Shown in pieces: positions 9,055-18,439 of a stretch of 64,000 bases of DNA. This DNA comes from Mycolicibacterium sp. GF69 (GTDB taxonomy: Bacteria > Actinomycetota > Actinomycetes > Mycobacteriales > Mycobacteriaceae). The first letter of the stretch is position 1; each line of letters begins with the position of its first letter. The translations under genes were made by a program, and so were the position numbers. The DNA is taken from NCBI RefSeq assembly GCF_003284965.1, contig NZ_QMEW01000020.1, forward strand, positions 1 to 64,000, read 5' to 3'. The notes beneath the pieces were generated by a model. It saw nothing but the letters and a program-made list of their open reading frames with translations. It had not been told where the DNA came from and did not search any database.

Positions 9055-10098
9055 ATGACCACACAGTCGGCAAGAGTTCGGGTTGCGGTGAACGGATATG
9101 GCGTCATCGGCAAGCGGGTCGCCGACGCGGTGGCGAATCAGGAAGACATGGAACTGGTCGGTATCGCCGATGTCGACGCCGGTTGGCGAATGAGAATCGC
9201 GGAGCAAAAAGGGTTCCGAATCTTCGCCTCCCTTGACGACCGTACCGAGGCCATGCGCGATCGAGGTCTGCAAGTCGCGGGCAATCTCGACGACCTACTC
9301 CGCGATGCCGAAGTGGTAGTCGATTGCACGCCCAAACCATTGGGCGCGCAGAACGCTGAGTACTACCGCGCGCACGGGGTGAGGTTCATAGTTCAAGGCG
9401 GTGAGAAGCATGAGGTTACCGGACACTCCTTTGTTGCCGATGCGAATTACGCCAGTGCGGTAGGCCGAGAGTCCACTCGCGTCGTCTCCTGCAACACCAC
9501 CTCGATCGTGCGGACGCTGATCGCGCTCAAACGCGTCGGCCTTTTGAAGAAGGCACGGGGGACGTTGATGCGGCGGGCAACTGACCCTTGGGAGAGTCAC
9601 GAGGGCGGCATCATGAACACGCTGGTGTCCGAGGCCAAGATACCCAGCCATCAGGCGCCGGACGCGCAGACCGTGGATGCTGAGCTTGACGTGGTGACGA
9701 TCGCGGTCAAGGTGCCGCAGACGCTCGCTCACATGCACAGCTGGTCGATTCAGCTCACCCGGAACTCCACCGCCGAAGAGGTTATCGACGCCTTCAGGCA
9801 GTCCTCGCGTATCGCGATGATCCGCGTGGACGACGGATTGACAGCGCTCAACACTGTCAAGGAATTGATGGCAGACCTCGGGCGCCCGCGTGACGATCTC
9901 TACGAGGTCGCGTTGTGGGAAGACATGGTGGCGGTGAGCGAGGGCGAAGCCTTCTACGCCTACATGGTGGACAACCAGGCCATCGTCGTTCCCGATACGA
10001 TCGATGCCATACGAGCTCTGACAAGTCGCGATCAGGACCCTCAGGCGTCGATGTCGAAAACTGATGCAGCCCTTGGGATTGGTTCAAAGCTGGTGTGA
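9055..10098 (+). CDS. Type II (archaeal-type) glyceraldehyde-3-phosphate dehydrogenase
   Basis: 347 residues. An N-terminal Rossmann domain (VAVNGYGVIGKRVADAV) is followed by a catalytic domain with the active cysteine in SCNTTSIVRT. The whole pattern (GYGVIGKR, PLGAQN, HMHSW) is that of the type II phosphorylating GAPDH typical of archaea, not the bacterial type I Gap. It would convert glyceraldehyde-3-phosphate, phosphate and NAD(P) to 1,3-bisphosphoglycerate in the cytosol. Archaeal enzymes often accept NADP, so it could supply NADPH; cofactor choice cannot be read reliably here. ATG 9055 follows GGAG. It sits near a phosphorylase and a phosphoketolase, both of which feed this triose step. 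Horizontal origin is likely. Confidence 0.9.
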   Translation: MTTQSARVRVAVNGYGVIGKRVADAVANQEDMELVGIADVDAGWRMRIAEQKGFRIFASLDDRTEAMRDRGLQVAGNLDDLLRDAEVVVDCTPKPLGAQNAEYYRAHGVRFIVQGGEKHEVTGHSFVADANYASAVGRESTRVVSCNTTSIVRTLIALKRVGLLKKARGTLMRRATDPWESHEGGIMNTLVSEAKIPSHQAPDAQTVDAELDVVTIAVKVPQTLAHMHSWSIQLTRNSTAEEVIDAFRQSSRIAMIRVDDGLTALNTVKELMADLGRPRDDLYEVALWEDMVAVSEGEAFYAYMVDNQAIVVPDTIDAIRALTSRDQDPQASMSKTDAALGIGSKLV

Positions 10099-10546
10099 CG
10101 GTGCGCCGCGCTGTCACATGCGCGCCACATGGATGACCCAACCCGAAGCAATGGGCGGATGGCCGGCACCCTTTCTGGCCGACCTACCGCAACCGACCTT
10201 CCCGGACTCTCCACCTCCTGTCTTTCGTCCTTACTTTGGGAGGATTCGCCCGCGGAGAACCGCACGTTACCCCTGCTGCGGGCTGTCAACCCGATGCGCG
10301 CTACAGGGTGGAGCCGCGACCAGTTTGCGGCGCGCGTTCTATGACGAATCGCCCCGGCCCGCCGCATTCGCGAGCTTGAAAGGGAGCTTTCGACCAATCC
10401 GTAGTAGTCTTCACCTGACAGGTGCGCTTCCTCGTGGAGATTCGTTGTGTGAGTAGCTCCGATATCCTTGAGGCAGTGCACCTTTCGGGTCTACGACACC
10501 CGATCAGACCGAATTGGGTGAAAGATCGAGGTCAAGAGCCAACAAC
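10099..10546. other. No gene recognised
   Basis: 450 bp without a recognisable coding sequence. GC content falls towards the right end, where the AT-rich orphan gene begins. Confidence 0.45.
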
Positions 10547-11284
10547 ATGACTGATGGGGCGATTGGGTTGACGTGGCGCGTCCCCAAAAACCGCCGTATG
10601 CAATTTAATAGAGATGTAGATCAAGAGCTGATACCCAGTTTAGTTGCACTGCATACGTCCAGGAAAATTGTGGGGCTGCTTCCATTCCGCCATAAGCCAT
10701 TAAGAACAGAAAGCGTGGAAAGTTTCTGGACTGACTATTGGGTTATTGTCCTTGCGTTTGACACGGACCCCGACATCGTTTGGCAATCGATACGCAGTTC
10801 CGCGGTACCGAGGACGTTATTGCGAGCAGAAGTTCTTCTTATTCAACCAGGCATGGATATGTACTATCCCCGAGGCGGTGGAGCCAAAAGCTCTCCTGTT
10901 TGGCACATAATGGAATACGTTGTGTCGAGATTTGAGACACGCGCCGAATATTATAGAGAGCAGTATGAGTTTTCACGACCTGTTATCACGCATTTTTGGA
11001 AAAATGACTCTGTAGAAAGGATGATTGGTTTCGAAAGGGAACGCCTCTTACAAGACGACGGTTTCCTTCCGGGGTGGGACATTATTCATATAACAGGGTT
11101 CAAACCGTCACGGTTAGGTAGGGTTGCCTGGCATCTTTTGCGATCTCTGGCCACCTTCAATGGCTATGCGGAGAGAATCGGTTACAGGTCAGCTATGGAA
11201 GTCCTCCGTTCCTGGGACAAGAAGCGAAGAAAATATCTTGTCATCGCCAGGCAAGACTATGCGCATACATTGCCACTATTTTGA
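10547..11284 (+). CDS. Orphan protein of unknown function, AT-rich
   Basis: 245 residues from ATG 10547. I do not recognise the family. Base composition is clearly lower in GC than all neighbours, with AT-ending codons throughout. The protein has two similar halves, each of beta-helix-beta type with Trp/Phe-rich strands (TDYWVIVLAFDTDPDIVW and RAEVLLIQPG; VWHIMEYVVSRFETRAEYY and WDIIHITGFKP). This could fit a duplicated ferredoxin-like (dimeric alpha-beta barrel) fold. No signal peptide or membrane segment. It interrupts the carbon module between GAPDH and the GH65 phosphorylase and looks like a recent arrival from a lower-GC donor. The fold is a guess. Confidence 0.7.
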   Translation: MTDGAIGLTWRVPKNRRMQFNRDVDQELIPSLVALHTSRKIVGLLPFRHKPLRTESVESFWTDYWVIVLAFDTDPDIVWQSIRSSAVPRTLLRAEVLLIQPGMDMYYPRGGGAKSSPVWHIMEYVVSRFETRAEYYREQYEFSRPVITHFWKNDSVERMIGFERERLLQDDGFLPGWDIIHITGFKPSRLGRVAWHLLRSLATFNGYAERIGYRSAMEVLRSWDKKRRKYLVIARQDYAHTLPLF

Positions 11285-11599
11285 AGATTGCTAATAATCC
11301 CGGAGGCTCGTGTGACCGTTTGCAGCCAGCTTGTTCGGTTCAATACGACCGATACGTTCCGATGATCATCGGGGTCAGTACATCCTTTTTCCGTGAGGGC
11401 AGAACACTTTGGTTAGGTTAGGCGTCGTCTGACTCGATACCCTAAGGGGTATCGTCGGTGTCAACCACGGTAGCGCTTCTGATGCGCGGAACGCAACGCC
11501 GACGGCGGAGAAAGTGCAGCGGGAGAACACATACGGCGCCACTCTCGGAATAACTGAAAATCCCGCGATCCGATGAACGGCTGGGCTTCGTCCAGTTGC
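11285..11599. other. Intergenic region with an orphan CsoR-type box
   Basis: 315 bp. Nothing coding recognised. Contains the palindrome at 11436-11453. Confidence 0.5.
11436..11453. promoter_or_regulatory. CsoR/RicR-type copper operator-like palindrome, orphan
   Basis: GATACCCTAAGGGGTATC is near-perfectly palindromic and resembles the TACCC-N5-GGGTA boxes at 33267, 45361 and 45420, with a spacer one base shorter. No gene start lies just downstream on either strand, so it may be left from a lost copper gene. Confidence 0.45.
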
Positions 11600-14593
11600 C
11601 TACTTCGTAGCATCGGTCGCGCGTGCCTGTTGCCTAGCTAAGCTAGCTACTGGTGTGTGACTCGGATCGGACAGGGCCATTTCCCAGCGTTGGCCTGGGA
11701 TCAGTGTTCGTGTGACATCTTCGAGGCAAACCCGGATCGGGCCGGTCGCACACGGATGAAGGTCCAGCACCACACGGTTGCTGCTGAGTTCGACGTCGAT
11801 CGGTTGGCCGCGGTAGCGCATTTGGAAGGTGACGGCGCCGAGCTGGCGGGGCAGCAGTGGGTGAAGGCGCAGGACATCGTCACGGGTTTCGACTCCGGCG
11901 TAGCATCTGATCACCATGTCCGCGGTGCCGGCCATCGCACCCAAATGGATACCCGTGCGTGTTGTCCCGCCCTGGATGTCGGCGAGGTCGCTGTCCAATG
12001 CCTCGGTGAACAGGGACCATGAATGCGCACGGTCTGACCGAGCAAGCACCCAACTGTGCACCAGTCGGCTCAGGGTGGACCCATGGCTGGTGCGGGAAAG
12101 GTAGTAGTGCACGGTGCGGGGGATGAGTTCTGGTGGCAGCTGGTAGCCGAGGCGGGTGAAGACGGCCCGTAGTTCTTCGGCGGAGAACAAGTAGAACAGC
12201 ATGAGCACATCGGCCTGTTTGGACAGTCGGTAGCAGTTGGTGCTGTCACCTTCGGCTTGCAAAATCAGGTCGAGGCGCCCGATGTTGCCATAACGTTGGC
12301 GGTAGCGGTCCCAGTCGAATTCGGCGAGGTCCTCATAGCCTTCGAACTGGCTGATGACGCCGTCATGAAACGGAATCCGCAGCCGCCGGCTGATCCGGTC
12401 CCATCGGTTCAGTTCCTCGGCGTTGACTGCGAGTCGAGACAGCGATGGGCCGCAGTCGCCCTGGTGTAGCAGGTCAATTATGTCGCGCGCTCGTGTCAGT
12501 ACCCAGGATGCGAGCACGTTGGTGTAGGTGTTGTTGCGTATTCCCTCGCCGGGGGCGTTGGGGTAGCCGTCATGGAATTCGTCAGGGCCCATCACGCCGG
12601 TGATGTCGAAGCGGTCATCTGCCTTGTCATGGGTGGCAAGGTCGGCGAAGAACCGGGCGACCTCCACCACGATCTCGGCACCGTGATTGACGAGGAAATC
12701 GATATCGGCGGTGGCTTGGTAGTACTGCCATACGCTGTAAGCCAGGGCAAGGCCGACATGACGTTGCTGGTGGGAATTGTCGGGCATCCATTGCTCGTTG
12801 CGCAGATTGAACAATTCGGTGGGCGTCTCCTCGCGGCCGTCGCTTCCGCTCTGCCATGGAAACATCGCCCCTGCCAGCCCGACAGTGCGCGCGGCGGTTT
12901 GCGCCTTCGCGAGTCGGCGGTAGCGGTAGAGCAGCAGCGAGCGGGTCAGTGCGGGTCGGCGCAATGTGAGCATCGGGTAGATGAACAGTTCGTCCCAGAA
13001 GATGTGTCCGCGATAGCCCTCGCCGTGCAGGCCGCGTGCGGGTACGCCGGCGTCGAGTTCGGGGCTGGTGGCCGCCACGGTTTGCAGAGTGTGGAAGATG
13101 TGCAGGTTCAGGGCGAGTCGTTGGCGCGCTCCGGTCAGCATGCCGATGCCGAACCGGGACCACCACTGTTGCCATGTGTTGACGTGCGCGGTGAGCAGTT
13201 GGTCGAAGTGGGGTGCTTGTTGGATCCGGTCGGTGGCAGCTAACGGTGCTGTTGAGGTGCCCCGGTCGCGTGAGGTAGCGACCGCGACGACCTTTTCTAT
13301 GATCACCTCAGCATCGGGTTTGACGTCGAGCACGAAATCATGGCCGGCCAGCGCGGCTTCGGTGAAACCCTCTCCATCGGCCGCGGGGACCTGGCCCTGA
13401 CGTAGCCGGGTTCGTGCTGCGGTAGCCAGGCTGATCCCCGACTGGTTGGTGACGGCTTCGACGACCACCGTCTTTGCGTCTGGCTGAATCACATCGACAA
13501 TCGTCAGGTGGTGATGATTCAACGGCGCGTCGTCGGCGGCGTTGCTGTTGCTCACGTCGCCGTTGACCGCTGAACGCACTTGGATCTGTCCGGCCCAGTT
13601 CTCCGCCTGGATTGCGATCTCGAGAGCGGCTAGGTGTGGCGTTGCCAGCGAATGCAGCTGTCGGCTGGTGATTCGGGTAATGCGGTCGTGGTTGTCGCGG
13701 TAACGAGTGGTGCGGGTCAACACTCCATGGCGCAAATCGAGGCGTTGGTCATGACTGATCATCTCGGTGCTTCCGGGACACATGGGTTGGCCGTCGGCTA
13801 CCTGGATTCTGACGTAGGTCCAATCGGGTGCGTTGACCATGTGTTCGGACTCGACGAGCCGGTCACCGATATCGCTGATCACCCTGTTGTATACGCCTGC
13901 GAAATAGGTTCCGGGATAGTGAGTTTCGTCGATAGTACTGCTCGGTGCTGAACCGCGGGTGGCCCAATAGCCGTTTCCCAAGGTGCACAGCGTTTCGCGG
14001 GTTCCCTCGTGTTCGGGATCGAAACTGTCGTAGCTGAGAAGCCAGCCACTGACTGCCGGGTCCGCTCCGCCGCACCATTGGTCGCCGGCGCCGTCCGACG
14101 GGCTGGCGGCACGCTCGGGGTCGGTACCGCTGAGCAGACCGGTCAGGTTGGCCTGGGCCACGTCGGTCACCACCACGTCCGCGCCCGATGAGGTCAGTTG
14201 CGAACGGTCGCCCGTGGTGTCCACCCCGACAATCAAGCCGATCCCCGCGGCCGCCGCAGTGCGCACACCCGCCGCATTGCGCGTCACCACGACCGTTTCC
14301 GCCGGCGTTGTGCGCAGGCGACGTGCGGCTTGTACAAACACTGCGCGGTCGGAGTTGTTACTGCGCAAAACCGGTGGGCCGTCGGTGCCCTCGACGCGCA
14401 GGGGCCACGCGTCGAGGGCAGCGGCATCCTCGAGGCTTTCGTCGGCGGGGAGCTCTTTGAGGACAACCGCGGTGGGTACGCCGGCCGAGTGGAAAGTGCG
14501 CACCAGCTTCGCCACTGATTCGTCCGCCCGGATCGCGCCGGCATCGATGATGACCGCGTGTAAGCCGCTGGCAAAGCGATTCTCATGATCCAT
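11600..14593 (-). CDS. GH65 disaccharide phosphorylase with N-terminal HAD-like domain
   Basis: 997 residues. Residues 1 to about 165 resemble a HAD phosphatase/phosphoglucomutase fold but lack the DxD nucleophile pair (VIIDAGAI in its place), so this part is probably not catalytic. From about 180 on it is a full glycoside hydrolase family 65 protein: GYWATRGS, ARGLHGEGYRGHIFWDELF, the acid glutamate in VMGPDEFH (about residue 672) and a C-terminal beta domain. Family members split trehalose, kojibiose or maltose with phosphate to give beta-glucose-1-phosphate and glucose. It resembles the mycobacterial pair Rv3400/Rv3401 fused. Trehalose is the likely substrate, but unproven. ATG 14593 with AGGTGG five bases upstream is preferred to GTG 14602. 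Confidence 0.88.
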   Translation of the reverse strand: MDHENRFASGLHAVIIDAGAIRADESVAKLVRTFHSAGVPTAVVLKELPADESLEDAAALDAWPLRVEGTDGPPVLRSNNSDRAVFVQAARRLRTTPAETVVVTRNAAGVRTAAAAGIGLIVGVDTTGDRSQLTSSGADVVVTDVAQANLTGLLSGTDPERAASPSDGAGDQWCGGADPAVSGWLLSYDSFDPEHEGTRETLCTLGNGYWATRGSAPSSTIDETHYPGTYFAGVYNRVISDIGDRLVESEHMVNAPDWTYVRIQVADGQPMCPGSTEMISHDQRLDLRHGVLTRTTRYRDNHDRITRITSRQLHSLATPHLAALEIAIQAENWAGQIQVRSAVNGDVSNSNAADDAPLNHHHLTIVDVIQPDAKTVVVEAVTNQSGISLATAARTRLRQGQVPAADGEGFTEAALAGHDFVLDVKPDAEVIIEKVVAVATSRDRGTSTAPLAATDRIQQAPHFDQLLTAHVNTWQQWWSRFGIGMLTGARQRLALNLHIFHTLQTVAATSPELDAGVPARGLHGEGYRGHIFWDELFIYPMLTLRRPALTRSLLLYRYRRLAKAQTAARTVGLAGAMFPWQSGSDGREETPTELFNLRNEQWMPDNSHQQRHVGLALAYSVWQYYQATADIDFLVNHGAEIVVEVARFFADLATHDKADDRFDITGVMGPDEFHDGYPNAPGEGIRNNTYTNVLASWVLTRARDIIDLLHQGDCGPSLSRLAVNAEELNRWDRISRRLRIPFHDGVISQFEGYEDLAEFDWDRYRQRYGNIGRLDLILQAEGDSTNCYRLSKQADVLMLFYLFSAEELRAVFTRLGYQLPPELIPRTVHYYLSRTSHGSTLSRLVHSWVLARSDRAHSWSLFTEALDSDLADIQGGTTRTGIHLGAMAGTADMVIRCYAGVETRDDVLRLHPLLPRQLGAVTFQMRYRGQPIDVELSSNRVVLDLHPCATGPIRVCLEDVTRTLIPGQRWEMALSDPSHTPVASLARQQARATDATK

Positions 14594-14789
14594 TGCGCCC
14601 ACCTATGTGTCGTGTGACTACGGCCGGGCCGGCGTTACCGCGAGGAAGAGGGTGAATACGTCGATAGGGAGGAACTCTCAATCCGCTTCCAAGAAGTCAT
14701 GCGCTGCTGCTGATGGGGGCAGCCGTCGCGATGGTCTGTGCGTTGTCAGCCAACTGACGACTGGTGTCGCCCAGCACGTCTTTGGTTAG

Positions 14790-14806
14790 TACTATCTTCG
14801 ATAGTA
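14790..14806. promoter_or_regulatory. Perfect 17-bp palindrome TACTATC-TTC-GATAGTA
   Basis: Seven-base arms around three bases, and an exact match to TACTA-N7-TAGTA. It lies 65 bp before the EamA gene, where a repressor could block the promoter of the EamA-phosphoketolase pair. Confidence 0.65.
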
Positions 14807-14870
14807 GGAGATCTTCTCGGCGCCCGACGTGTCAACTGCGCGTTATTCGCACGCAGTGGAAGGCGAGCCT

Positions 14871-15800
14871 GTGAGCGATGTCGTCCGCGTTGGCGTCTCG
14901 AAGGGAGGGGTGCGGCCGTGGCGGATGGTGGTGATCGCCATAGCGTGGGGCTCCTGCTTCCCGTTGCTGGACTGGGGTCTCGACGGTGTATCGGCGCTGT
15001 GGTTCGTCACCTGGCGCGCCATCGTGGCCGGGTTGGTGTTGTGGGCCCTTGGTGCAACGGTCAACTGGACTCCTGGGGCACCATCGCCGCAGATGAGGCT
15101 GGGTACGTGGGCGTTGATCGGCGTACTGGCACTGATGAATGTCACGGTGTCGTTTGCGGCGATGGCCACCAGCTCCACCGGCATCGCCACAGGTATGGCC
15201 ACGGTGCTGGCGAATTCACAGGCGCTCCTGGTGGTCCTGCCGGCGTGGGCGCTGTTCGGCGAGCGGCCCCGAACCGCCGAAATCGCCGCGGTGGTGTTCG
15301 GGGTGGGAGGCCTGCTTATCATTGCGGTGCCCTCGGGCGGTGGCCAGGGTTACGGGCTGGCGCTGCTGGCGGCGGTAGGGGTCACGGCGGGCGCTCTGCT
15401 GGCTCGGCGGCTGACAGACGTCGATGTGCTGAAGTTGGGTTACTGGCAGTTTCTGGTCGGCGGTGCCGCTCTGGCCGTCCTCGCCGGAGTGATCGATGGG
15501 CCACCGACCGTGGGAATGTCGGCGCGCAGCTGGGTGGCGTTGTCCGTGCTGGCTGTTGGGGGCACCGCGCTGCCCTACCTGTTGTGGTTTGTCGAGCTGC
15601 GGCGCGCGTCGATCACTGCGGTGACGTCGTGGACGTTGCTGGTGCCTGTGGTGGGTTTGGCGCTGGGCGTCGTCGTGGTCGGGGAAAGGGTGGCTTTGGC
15701 CGAACTGCTGGGTGCAGCGACGGTGGTCACCGCGCTGGCGATCGTCGCCGTTGCCGGGCGCATCACGACCCGGCCGCAGCACATCAGGGGTGATGGCTGA
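14871..15800 (+). CDS. EamA/DMT-family membrane transporter
   Basis: 309 residues from GTG 14871 (GGAAGG seven bases before). About ten hydrophobic helices in two similar halves, with AWGSCFPLLDWGL near the start and the EamA-type NVTVSFAAMATSSTGIATGMATVL and SWTLLVPVVGLALGVVVVGER segments. Drug/metabolite transporters of this type export amino acids, sugars or other small metabolites across the inner membrane; the substrate cannot be predicted. It is 57 bp ahead of phosphoketolase on the same strand and probably co-transcribed, so export of a carbon intermediate or a signal is possible. The palindrome at 14790 is the likely control site. Confidence 0.87.
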   Translation: MSDVVRVGVSKGGVRPWRMVVIAIAWGSCFPLLDWGLDGVSALWFVTWRAIVAGLVLWALGATVNWTPGAPSPQMRLGTWALIGVLALMNVTVSFAAMATSSTGIATGMATVLANSQALLVVLPAWALFGERPRTAEIAAVVFGVGGLLIIAVPSGGGQGYGLALLAAVGVTAGALLARRLTDVDVLKLGYWQFLVGGAALAVLAGVIDGPPTVGMSARSWVALSVLAVGGTALPYLLWFVELRRASITAVTSWTLLVPVVGLALGVVVVGERVALAELLGAATVVTALAIVAVAGRITTRPQHIRGDG

Positions 15801-15857
15801 GCCGACATCGGAGACAAACTCAGACTTGATCATGACAACGAGGAGAAGGGTCCTTAG

Positions 15858-18320
15858 ATGGGGCAGTTAGCGAGTATGGGAGGGGACACGTCGGCCGACG
15901 ACGTGGACACGAGCACCGGGGAATCCATCGCACCGCAGCCTTACACCCTGGGGGATGCTGACGGACCGCTGACTCGCGATGAGCTGAACCTGGTCGATGC
16001 GTGGTGGCGTGCGGCGAACTACCTGTCGGTAGGGCAGATCTATCTGTTGGACAATCCTCTGGCGCGTGAGCCGCTGCAGCCCGACCACATCAAGCCACGT
16101 CTGCTCGGTCACTTCGGCACCGTGCCCGGACTGAATTTGGTGTGGGCACACGCCAATAGGCAGATAATTCGCCGTGAGCTGAGCGCCTTGTTTGTTGCCG
16201 GGCCCGGGCATGGTGGTCCGGGGCCCAACGCGTGCGCGTGGTTGGAAGGCACCTATTCCGAGCTCTACAGCCACATCCCGCAGGATCTCGCCGGGATGAA
16301 GGCGTTCTTCACCCAATTCTCGTATCCAGGGGGCGTTCCGAGCCATTGTGCGCCGGAGACGCCGGGTTCGATCCATGAGGGCGGTGAGTTGGGTTATTCG
16401 TTGTTTCATGCGTTCGGGGCAGCGCTGGACAATCCTGACTTGACGGTCTTTTGCGTCGTCGGTGATGGTGAAGCCGAAACCGCGCCGCTGGCGACCAGTT
16501 GGCACGCGCACACGTTCTTGAATCCGGTCCGCGACGGCACGGTAATACCGGTTCTCGCGCTGAACGAGTACAAAATCGCCAACCCCACCATCTTCGCCCG
16601 TATGCCCGAATCTCGACTGTTGGAATTGTTGCGCGGATACGGCTATGACCCACATGTGGTCAGCGGTGATGATCCCGCGGCGGTGCATCAAGCGATGGCC
16701 GCGGCTCTGGATGCCTGTCTGAACCAGGTCGCACAGATCAAAGAGTCGGCCCGGTTGAATACCGATCGGCCCTCCGACCGGCGCTGGCCCATGATTGTGT
16801 TGCGCACGCCGAAGGGCTGGACATGTCCGCCCATGGTTGACGGGCAGCAGGTCGAGGGTACGTTTCGTTCCCACCAGGTGCCCCTGCCGGCCGCCCGCAC
16901 CGATACCCGACACCGCGAGGTGCTCCGAGAGTGGTTGCAGTCGTACCGTCCGGAGGAGCTTTTCGACGAAGCTGGGCGCCCGGTGGCCGCGCTGTCGGAG
17001 CTGGTGCCTGACGGTGATCGGCGAATGAGCGCCAATCCGGTGAGCAACGGCGGAACTCAGTTGCGCGATCTGCTGCTGCCCGACTGGCGCGAGTACAGTG
17101 TCGAGGTTTCGGCTCCGGGGGCCACCTCGCACGAGGCCACCCGGGTGTTGGGCCGGTGGCTTCGCGATGTGACCGACTGGAATCGCTCGAACTTTTTGAC
17201 CTTCGCGCCTGATGAATTGGCCAGCAACCGGCTGCAGGACATTCTGGAGGTGACCGGCCGTAATTGGCAGGCCGATATCGGCGAGTTCGACGAAGGGCTC
17301 GATCCGCACGGCCGAGTGATCGAGGTGCTGTCCGAACACATGTGCCAAGGGCTGCTGGAAGGGTACCTGCTGACCGGCCGACACGGCGTCTTCACCTGCT
17401 ATGAGGCGTTCATCCACATCGTCGACTCCATGTACAACCAGCACGCCAAGTGGCTGCAAGCCAGCATGGCTGTGCCATGGCGCCGCCCCATCGCCAGCCT
17501 CAACTACCTACTGTCATCACATGTTTGGCGGCAGGACCACAACGGTTTCACTCACCAGGACCCAGGCTTCCTTGATGTGGTGATGAACAAAAGACCCGAG
17601 ATCGTGCGGGTCTACCTGCCCCCCGACGCCAACACCTTGCTCTCGACCTATGACCACTGCCTGCGCTCACGGCACTACGTCAACGTGGTCGTCGCGGGCA
17701 AACAACCACAAGCCAATTGGCTGTCGGCGACCGACGCGGCCCTGCACTGCGCGCGTGGGGCGGGGACCTGGTCGTGGGCCGGCAACAACGATGTTGTGGG
17801 AACCGTGCCCGATGTCGTACTCGCCTGCGCTGGTGACATCCCAACACTGGAAACCCTTGCCGCCGCATCGATCCTCCGGGACCGCCTCCCAGATTTGCGG
17901 GTTCGTGTGGTCAATGTCGTGGACCTGATGCGACTGCTGCCCGAAGACAAACATCCCCACGGCCTGCCCGACTACGAATTCGACAGCCTGTTCACCGAAA
18001 GCAGTCCGGTGATCTTCGCCTTCCACGGCTATCCGTGGCTGGTTCACCGACTCACCTACAGCCGAACCAACCACAAGAACCTCCATGTACGCGGTTACAA
18101 GGAAAGAGGCACCACCACAACACCCTTCGACATGGTGATGCTCAACGACCTGGACCGGTACCACTTGGTCATCGATGTCATCGACCGTGTTCCCGCACTA
18201 GGCACCCGGGCCGCCGGGCTGCGCCAGGAAATGGCCGATGCTCGCCTTCGGGCGAGGACATGGACCCGGCAGTACGGCGCCGACATTCCCGACGTCGCCG
18301 AATGGACCTGGCCAGGGTAA
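15858..18320 (+). CDS. xfp: Phosphoketolase (xylulose-5-P/fructose-6-P)
   Basis: 820 residues, normal for the family. Thiamine-diphosphate enzyme that splits xylulose-5-phosphate or fructose-6-phosphate with phosphate to give acetyl-phosphate plus a triose or tetrose phosphate. Visible family features: [22 protein letters not shown], the phosphoketolase stretch [20 protein letters not shown], the ThDP-binding [18 protein letters not shown] with ALNEYKI, and in the second half [21 protein letters not shown] 15858 is preceded by GAGGAGAAGG. Together with the GH65 phosphorylase and type II GAPDH it could form a shunt from storage sugar to acetyl-phosphate and triose phosphate that bypasses upper glycolysis. 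The extended N-terminus (first 25 residues) is low complexity. Confidence 0.95.
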   Translation: MGQLASMGGDTSADDVDTSTGESIAPQPYTLGDADGPLTRDELNLVDAWWRAANYLSVGQIYLLDNPLAREPLQPDHIKPRLLGHFGTVPGLNLVWAHANRQIIRRELSALFVAGPGHGGPGPNACAWLEGTYSELYSHIPQDLAGMKAFFTQFSYPGGVPSHCAPETPGSIHEGGELGYSLFHAFGAALDNPDLTVFCVVGDGEAETAPLATSWHAHTFLNPVRDGTVIPVLALNEYKIANPTIFARMPESRLLELLRGYGYDPHVVSGDDPAAVHQAMAAALDACLNQVAQIKESARLNTDRPSDRRWPMIVLRTPKGWTCPPMVDGQQVEGTFRSHQVPLPAARTDTRHREVLREWLQSYRPEELFDEAGRPVAALSELVPDGDRRMSANPVSNGGTQLRDLLLPDWREYSVEVSAPGATSHEATRVLGRWLRDVTDWNRSNFLTFAPDELASNRLQDILEVTGRNWQADIGEFDEGLDPHGRVIEVLSEHMCQGLLEGYLLTGRHGVFTCYEAFIHIVDSMYNQHAKWLQASMAVPWRRPIASLNYLLSSHVWRQDHNGFTHQDPGFLDVVMNKRPEIVRVYLPPDANTLLSTYDHCLRSRHYVNVVVAGKQPQANWLSATDAALHCARGAGTWSWAGNNDVVGTVPDVVLACAGDIPTLETLAAASILRDRLPDLRVRVVNVVDLMRLLPEDKHPHGLPDYEFDSLFTESSPVIFAFHGYPWLVHRLTYSRTNHKNLHVRGYKERGTTTTPFDMVMLNDLDRYHLVIDVIDRVPALGTRAAGLRQEMADARLRARTWTRQYGADIPDVAEWTWPG

Positions 18321-18322
18321 GA

Positions 18323-18439
18323 GTGTGGAACACTCGTCGGTGGGGCCGGGGCCTCACTCATTTAAAGCCGGGCCTGACGTGGCTGTCAGGGGCGGCGTTG
18401 GTAGCTGTCGCGTGGACGTGGTGGCTATGGGCAACCTGA
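18323..18439 (+). CDS. Possible 38-residue membrane peptide after phosphoketolase
   Basis: GTG 18323 lies three bases after the xfp stop. An AGGG that overlaps the xfp end could act as ribosome site. The peptide has a basic N-terminus (WNTRRWGRG) and one hydrophobic Trp-rich helix (LTWLSGAALVAVAWTWWLW). Spacing suggests translational coupling. No relatives are known to me, and the frame could be open by chance. Confidence 0.35.
   Translation: MWNTRRWGRGLTHLKPGLTWLSGAALVAVAWTWWLWAT

Noticed and set aside
15867..17459. 530-codon minus-strand open frame
   Set aside because: Antisense to phosphoketolase, created by high GC; no protein-like composition, while the plus strand is unmistakable.
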